A stretch of DNA of 64,000 nucleotides from Trifolium pratense (taxonomy: Eukaryota > Streptophyta > Magnoliopsida > Fabales > Fabaceae): NCBI RefSeq assembly GCF_020283565.1, contig NC_060061.1:40833362-40897361 (forward strand), read 5' to 3'. Position 1 is the first letter of the stretch. Each line of letters opens with the position of its first letter. Below, in pieces: positions 57,231-64,000 of this stretch. The translations under genes and the position numbers were made by a program. The notes beneath the pieces were generated by a model that was not told the origin of the DNA, made no database searches, and was given only the letters and a program-made list of their open reading frames with translations.

Positions 57231-57437
57231 CTAAGACTTAGACCTTAAAGAGGAGCACAATTCTAAGTCTCGAATCAATACATTTACCACTTTCTGCAAA
57301 CTATCATCTGCAAATAAATGTCTAATCCGACTCAGACAAACATTAAAATACTCAATATTACACTCCATCTCACGACCTGTATTGGCCAACACATCCAAAC
57401 ACTTGTTAGCTTCACTGTAGGCGTAAGAAATGTACAC
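57231..57437 (-). pseudogene. LINE RNase H tail fragment, unit 2
   Basis: Counterpart of 27037-27237 (SYAYSEANKCLDVLANTG). Confidence 0.5.
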
Positions 57438-57440
57438 CTC

Positions 57441-57605
57441 TCAATCGTTAGTTGGTTCAGTGGTGATTGACGCTGAACTTGGTAGGGAGAATCACGGTTT
57501 GATCCCCCGCAACTGCGATCGGGAAGGGGCTGGAACCACTTGATGCCAGAACTGACCCCGAACCAGATTAAACTGGTGGTGAAAGCCAAAAAAAAAATAA
57601 AAAAT
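57441..57605 (+). mobile_element. tRNA-derived SINE, unit 2
   Basis: Same SINE as 27241-27446 without the poly-G expansion; A-box GGTTCAGTGG, B-box-like GGTTTGATCCC and an A-rich tail. Confidence 0.7.
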
Positions 57606-58034
57606 TCCAATAACATTGACAATTGCTAAGAATTAATATTCAATTCAACATCTCATAACCCCAACATTCATGTGTACTTCAAACCCTCACACACCAACCC
57701 TCACAACACAGCCACAATCGCAATACAACTACCAAAAAACTTGGCAAATTCACCACACCATCCACCACAACTATCTCTAACAATCCCACCACACCCCACC
57801 TTATGTTCATCTTTACGTATTAAGTTCAAATAACAACATTTCTCTCATCAATATTACTAATATCAATTGAAAAGAAGACTCTAACAATATAAAAAATGAC
57901 ATAAAACTCTCCATATATATAATATATATAGAAGTGACCAGCGTGTTACTTAACCAAAACAGCTACTTTGCAGACCAATAAAATAACCACTAAAATCAAA
58001 TTACAACTTTTCAAGAATCAAATCTAGTTAGCCA

Positions 58035-58430
58035 TACTAGGTAAATTCTAATATGGACCACTTCATCAAGTGGTTCATGGTGGACTAGTCATGAATAACA
58101 TTATAACGAATACGAATTTTACAAAATCCACTGTTGGATTGAAAGTTTATATCATATAGATTATCCATAGAAAAATTTAGAAAAATTGAAAATCATTTGA
58201 TATGTTATTGAGACACATCAAGATTAACGGTTTATTAAATAACGTAAATCTTGATGGGTCTCAATAACATATCAAATGATTTTTCAAAAAAATTTAAAAA
58301 ATTTATGGATGATCTATACGATATAAACTTTCAATCCAATAGTGAATTTCGTAAAATTCATATTCGATAGATCACTTGTCCACGGTGGACCACTTGTGAA
58401 GGTAGTCCACCGTAGCCTACTGAAGCTTTT
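58035..58430. repeat. Palindromic MITE, unit 2
   Basis: Counterpart of 27893-28268. Here the outer ends pair better (GGACCACTT...GTGGTTCATGGTGG with CCACGGTGGACCACTTGTG). Confidence 0.7.
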
Positions 58431-58526
58431 TTAGGTGTGAACTGAATGAATGAACTTACTAAGTATACAAACTTTTTCATATTACGTACTACTAAGTGTA
58501 AAACTTAATTAGAGTGGCCTTTTACT

Positions 58527-58527
58527 G

Positions 58528-58585
<58 letters not shown>
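58527..58585. repeat. (TA)n microsatellite, empty MITE site
   Basis: Uninterrupted TA repeat at the place where unit 1 carries the 398-bp MITE. Confidence 0.85.
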
Positions 58586-58588
<3 letters not shown>

Positions 58589-59561
58589 AATTTTCAAGTG
58601 AGAGTGATTTTAAAATGAGAGGGTGAGAGGACTTGTAAACAACCGTTGGATGTAAATAATTGAAGTTTGTTAAAGATTAGCGCGCACACCCTATTCTTTT
58701 TTCCCTTTCATCTTGTTCTCCGATTTCATTAGCATCCACTACACATCTCTGATTATTTTTCTATTCACAACCTTCCTTCTTCCTAAGCTCTTCTCTGGTA
58801 ACACGGCAACTATTTCTACTCCATGATTCTTCCATGTATTTCTCTTAACAAGTTGGACTAATCAACAAAAAACTACTATCCTGCAAAATATTGCTTTGGT
58901 TTTGTTACATTAATCTATGTCAATTAAAAACCCCTTGTTTTTCAATTTTGCAATTTGGGATTTTAGAAACCCTTGTTTTGAGATTTTTGCAATTTGGGGA
59001 TAACACATTTTAATCTTCCTTCACACGATTTGTCTTCCTTCACTAAAACTTAATAGTTTTTCTTCAGAGTTTTTACGACACTCATTGTCGGAATTTGTAC
59101 AAGTCATCCTCATCTCAGTCGCCCTCGCCGCTGTAACAACATCCCGTCACTTGGTTGAAATTTCGCTGCTACTAAATACCTCGTCAGTGCGCTATGGGAG
59201 AATCATGAAGAATCATAATTTGAGTATTGCACCAAAGGTTCTTGAAGTCTAACAAAACTAAATCATAATTTGAGTAGTGCATTGTTTAATGACCGATTTA
59301 ATCTTATCCATTGATATGAATTTAACGGTCGACAATTGATCCTCTCATCTCTCACAATAATAAGTCCTCTTACTTGTATGTATACAAACAATCAATAATA
59401 GTTTTAAATATACAAACATAATAAGACGGTTTAGTTCATTTCAGATGAGAAATGACGAAACTTCATATCCAAGGAATAATCAATACTGAAGGATAAAAGT
59501 TTACGAAGTGAAATTCGTATGGTGTTATCAATGAAGAAATGAAAATACAAGAAAATATAGT

Positions 59562-60091
59562 CTAGTATCCAATAGGGGCGCTTAAAGCTGCCTCTTGTTG
59601 AATGATATTCTCCAAAACAGCTTCAGAGGATGTTAGTTGATGTTTAAGATCCTCTATCTTCAAACGCAGTACTTCAACATCCTTTGTAACTTGTTGCTTA
59701 GAAACTGATAGATTTTTTAGTACATCTTGAGAGACTTGTAAATCAGGAAACAAAGTGCGCCTCTCGATACCATCAATCCAATCCTTATCAAAAGCAAAGC
59801 TGCGTGCATCTTGTAATAATTCCACAAATTCAGTTTTGCATGAGCCCAATACTTCCAACACGCTATGAGTTTTGAGGAATTTCAATAGCTCAGCAAGGCA
59901 GTTATAAGCATAGCCCTTGTATTTATTACTAAGTGAAGTGTCCCTTAAAAGAACTGAAGGATGATTTACAAGGAAATTATTCAACAAAGGCAAGTTCTCA
60001 TAATCCAAATGCTTCTTGGTGACCAGTTGCTCAAGCTCCCTCATCACAAGCAAAGAAGAACTTAATTCTTCTACTTTTTGATAAGGGTCTC
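59562..60091 (-). CDS. Copy C terminal exon: MATH-associated-like C-terminal domain
   Basis: Equivalent to 29835-30364 with few substitutions (for example DKDWIDGIE for DKDWFDGIE, LPLLNNFLV for LSLLNDFLV). No stop or frameshift, suggesting recent duplication or retained function. Confidence 0.7.
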
Positions 60092-63000
60092 CTGAAATCA
60101 TAGGAAAGAATAACTAAACCTATTTGCGCACAACAAAGTTAATAAATAATCAAAATTCATGCAATAAAATACCTTTAGAAGGAACCATGGGAAATTGAGA
60201 TGGAACAGGAGATTTGGAAACTGTTTCTTCATTATTCTTAGGAAACTGGTCCTTGATATTTGAGCTTACTATCTTCAAAGCATCACCATTCCGAGAAACT
60301 AAACCAATTGTGAGACGAAAAAGTTCAAAATCAAAAGGGTGATGGATTGTGAAGTAACATAAGAATGAAAAAACATATTCAAAGCATTTTCACCATGATT
60401 ATTGGTCTCTGTAGTGGCAATGGAAAAAGAAGTTGTGGCTATTTGGTCATCACCATCTTCCTACATATTTAGTTCAAACCAACAAATCATATTATCATAT
60501 CTTAAGTCTGAATATGATCAACCTTACAATATTTAACACGATATTTTTAGTTTGGAAGAGCCTAATTTCACAACAGATAAGATTTAAAATTGTAAAAGAA
60601 TGTTAATGTTAAGTCTCAACAATTATTGAGCAACAATTCCTTTTACTTTGGGTGCAAGCTTTTTAAGCAACAGACTTCTTAGAATTGAGAGTTGGCCTAA
60701 CTCAACCCTACAAAAACCGGCTTGTAAGGTGAGGATTGTCCTTTCTTATAAACACACATTCCGACCATCTCGCAACCGAAGTGAGACTTCTTAACACACT
60801 CACTCACACCAAGCACTATTGGGCTCGGTGTGTGGATATAAACGGTGGGTGGCCCGATTATGGAAATCTGATAACAGGTAGCCTAACGGATCGTGGAGGA
60901 TGCTCTGATACGATCATATAATTGAGAGTTGGGACTAACTCAACCCTACAAAATCAGATTGTAAGGTGAAGATTGTCTCTACTTTATAAACACATTTTCA
61001 GGTCATCTCGCAATTGATGTGAGACTTCTTAACAAAACAAAAAAAAGATATTCTTTATATCAAAATTAGTTTGAATTTTGATTCATAGGAATTCAATCAC
61101 ATGGCAATTATAGTTGGTTGGGTGTTGAGTGGGTGTCTCCTCCTGGTATCCTAGGGTGTTTTGAGGTTTTCTTAGACATGGGTATAGGAAAAACAAATTC
61201 GGGTGGATGTTAATTTGGCAAACTATTGTGTGGACTATCTAGAACTCCCGAAATGATGTTTTTGTTCTGAAGGAACTTTTTTTGCTAAGTGTTTGGTCGA
61301 TAGGGTAAAACTTTCATCTTGAAAATGGTGCTAGGTAAAAACTCTGGCTCCGCCTGTTCCTTTTACGAGTGGGGTATGCACCCTATTTTTTGCTGGAACC
61401 GGTAGAGTCTGTAGGGGTGTTGAGTTGGGTCTTCGTGAGGTCTGATTGATTGAAGGTCTCTTGTGACTGTCCTTCTTGATGGTTGATCCTTGCCCCTCTC
61501 TCTGGGGGGTCCTTAGATCTTCTTGTGGTGGTGGGTTTTCGGTTTGCCTTCTTGTAGAATGTATGTGTTTTTTAGAGGTTGAATGAGTGTACTTCTTTTG
61601 TATTATGAACTTTCTCTTATTCCTTTTGCAAATTATACATAATACTATTATTTGCCATTAAAAAAAAATCACATGGCAATTACTAATCAAATAATGGACC
61701 ATGATGATGAACTTGCTACCTTTTCATCTATTTGAGAAGGGTCCCCTGAAAGTATAAGAAAGAATAATTTATCAAGCATAATTAGTATTTAATTATTATC
61801 ATTATTATTTTAGGATTTGTATAAATTCTATAGAGTTAATCACCTTAATTGTTGGAGATATTTGTTCCTTAATTTACTCCAATTAGGTTACTATACTTGT
61901 GTATATATACACCTCTTGTAAACTCTCAAAAGTAATGCAATATACAACTTTATTCATTCCTTTATATAATTAGTCTTTTAGAGCACCATATAATTTTTTT
62001 AAAAATAAATTGAATGGGGAAAAAAAAAACCTTTGGGTAGCATAGAAGGAGTTTGATGCTCAACAGTTGAGCTTACTTTCATAACAGCATCATCATTTAA
62101 AGAAACTGAACAAAATAAGAGAGTTCAACTTGAAAATGAAAAGGGTGATGAGGTAACTAAAGAAGATAAAATTGAATCACCATATTCCTACATAAAGTTT
62201 TAATTGTTTGTAGGATCAGCCACACTATATATTTTTGTTTGGTTCGCTATATAAAGATAATTAAGAAAATAGAAAACAAAAGAATCCAAGTTTCAAAAGA
62301 AGACTCCATTTTTTCCTCTTTATATCAAAATTGATTTAAAGGTTTGATTCTTATAAACACACAAGTAAGAAAAATACCATGTTAATTTTAAGACTTTGAT
62401 ACATAAAATAAACTCACTAGTGAAGATGTAGCCGTTGGACCTAACGAATTAGCTGATTTTGAATGAGTTGACGATGTTATTGTCTTGGCATTAGCTGATG
62501 TAATTCCATCTTCAGAACTTAACTTTATACCCTGAATCAAATTAAAAGGATGTTTAAGTTGATAGTATAATTCAAAACCTGCATTGATGAAGAGTCAAAA
62601 AGATAATACAAACAAAATAGAGGAAAAATGCCTTTTGTTTAGGAGCAACGTCTGATTGTATAGGTGGTTCATTCTTTGTTTCAAAAATGGTGGACAAAGA
62701 AGGTTCTGCGGCTGTTTTTCCTGATGTAGAACCCTCCAACTAATTGCATAGCATGAAAATGTAAATTAGTTGCAGCATATTTTTAAATACTAGTTGAAGT
62801 AAAAATTTATTTATTTTAATAATTTCTTTGGTACTATATATATTACATTATTTTCCTGAGAAGGTTTGAAGGCAGTATCGATTTCTGCAACTGACCGTTG
62901 TGGATTCATCAACTCCTGTAATAAGAACAGACACATTAGTGATATTAATCTATTAATTACATCCATTACTAAGTAAAGGAAATTGACTAATATTCAGGTG

Positions 63001-64000
63001 TTGACCTGTGAAGAAGTCAACTTGTGTCTTGATGTTGATTCGGACTCTTCTTTAGAAGGGTCCACTGAAAGTATAAGAATGAAAACATTGTCATTTAGAG
63101 AAACTGAACAACATGTGTAAATTCAAAATCAATAGGGTGATGAGGTAGCATAAGAAAAGAAAATTGATCCAAAAAGTATTCACCTTTATTATTAGTCTGA
63201 GTTTTTTCTTTAAGATCAACATCTTCAAAACTTAACTTGGTATCCTGCATAAAATGAAAAAGATGTTTCAGTGGGTAGCAAAATTCATTTCCAATGTTGA
63301 AAAAGAGTCAAAAGAATGAATAGGGGAATGCCTTTTGTTTAAGATCAGCAACTAATTGCATAGGTGAAGTAGAATCCTCTGAAGTAGAATCCTCTTCAAT
63401 AGTTGAATCAATTTCATTTCTAGATGTTGATGATTGAATCTCGGTGCCAATTTTATTTCCGCCACTTGTACCTTTGGTTTTAGAATGTTCTTTTACTATT
63501 TGTAGACTCACTATCCAAATATATCTTACCAATTCATAACCTAAATAGCAAAAAGTTATAAATTAACATTTAACAACACCCATTAGGTAGTAACAAAACA
63601 TAATTTTTATAGTGAATGTTATCAAACAAATAAAAAGAACATTAGTAATACATATATAGTTCCTCTCATATTTCCTTCAATAGCAGCATGACATGCATTA
63701 TTAATTTATACCTAATTTATGTTCATCACAAGTGGACTCGAGAGTTGATAAAACGTCAGTTGATGTTGAAGTCAAAGAGAGTTTTTGACAATTGTGTACA
63801 AAACGATGTTTTATAATTTGAGATTGGATTTCCTGGAAAAAGCTTGGTAGTTCGGCAAATACTACAATACGTAGATTTGGAATCCCAACTTTTAGATCAA
63901 TTTCTTCACTTCCTCCAAATATTTTCTGTAGCTTACATGTTTCTGGTATCATGAGAAACAGTAGCTCAGGAAGCTCTGTACAAATGGAGGCTGGAAATAC
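59562..64000 (-). CDS. Copy C: 3' part of a third NLR copy, exon 10 deleted (5' part outside the window)
   Basis: Exons by comparison with copy B: exon 3 from beyond 64000 to 63712, then 63540-63332, 63244-63184, 63064-63006, 62915-62847, 62739-62632, 62531-62418, (exon 10 deleted), 62105-62031, 61745-61720, 60460-60394, 60298-60173, 60091-59562. All remaining exons are open. About 130 bp covering most of exon 10 and its donor are missing near 62175. Direct joining of exon 9 to 11 shifts the frame to an early stop; joining 9 to 13 stays in frame. Exon 11's donor is also weakened (GTTTTT instead of GTATAT). It may be a shortened functional protein or a pseudogene. Confidence 0.65.
60677..61034 (-). 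repeat. Old TRIM element in intron 12 of copy C
   Basis: Counterpart of 30951-31308. Confidence 0.68.
61111..61666 (+). mobile_element. 5'-truncated LINE in intron 12 of copy C
   Basis: Counterpart of 31384-31966, ending in a poly(A) run and flanked by an exact 16-bp duplication AATCACATGGCAATTA (61095-61110 and 61667-61682). This is the clearest target-site duplication of the pair. Confidence 0.8.
61770..61965. mobile_element. 196-bp LTR-like insertion specific to copy C
   Basis: Lies between ATAATT (61764-61769) and ATAATT (61966-61971); copy B has a single ATAATT there. It contains TGTATATATACACC and an AATGCAATATACAACTTT end, like a short LTR, but lacks TG...CA ends. It sits in the intron between exons 11 and 12. 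Confidence 0.65.
63712..64000 (-). CDS. Copy C exon 3 (partial): LRR
   Basis: Open to the window edge; encodes the end of the second LRR block (ICTELPELLFL, FGGSEEIDLKVGIPNLRIV). The donor GTATAA at 63711 is as in A and B. Confidence 0.75.

Larger units (their letters stand above)
50960..64000. repeat. Segmental duplication, unit 2 (partner 22592-35393)
   Basis: Same order of gypsy relic, intergenic DNA, SINE, MITE and NLR 3' exons as unit 1. It continues past the right edge of the window. Confidence 0.9.

Overview
This is AT-rich nuclear DNA of a flowering plant, most likely a legume (Medicago or clover/pea type; inferred, not proven). The evidence is: spliced genes with GT-AG introns, CNL resistance genes of the At4g27190/RPS5-like class arranged as tandem paralogues, and dense plant MITEs, TRIMs, SINE, LINE, copia, gypsy and Helitron-like sequences.

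The backbone is three tandem minus-strand copies of one large NLR gene family. Copy A (11718 down to 720) reconstructs into 11 exons and one open frame of about 1784 residues. Copy B (43662 down to 29835) reconstructs into 15 exons and about 1889 residues. Copy C (from beyond 64000 down to 59562) shows only its 3' half and has lost an exon. Exon 1 carries coiled coil, NB-ARC and first LRRs; after a 4-5 kb intron packed with transposons, exons 2-3 add more LRRs. Then follow many small exons that encode a Ser/Thr/Glu/Lys-rich linker built from repeated exon modules, and a large terminal exon encodes an unusual C-terminal helical/coiled-coil domain. A ends in one kind of domain; B and C end in a different one that resembles the region downstream of MATH domains in plant MATH proteins.

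Layout: 1-719 flank; 720-11718 gene A; 12291-13349 Tourist-like foldback element; 13448-20076 a three-level nest (hAT-like element containing a Ty1/copia element whose 5' LTR contains a hAT MITE); 20077-22591 repeat relics; 22592-24353 deleted Ty3/gypsy relic; 24354-29834 duplicated intergenic DNA with SINE, MITEs and LINE scraps; 29835-43662 gene B; 43663-50959 retroelement debris including a copia fragment and a non-autonomous gypsy-type element; 50960-64000 a second copy of the 22592-35393 segment, interrupted by an LTR-like block with a CpG-rich motif array (53521-54780), running into gene C.

The 22.6-35.4 kb and 51.0-64.0 kb blocks are a segmental duplication, so insertions present in only one copy give exact empty sites and target-site duplications. 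No tRNA, rRNA, CRISPR or organellar genes were seen. All exon models come from reading splice signals and frame closure by eye, without transcript evidence.
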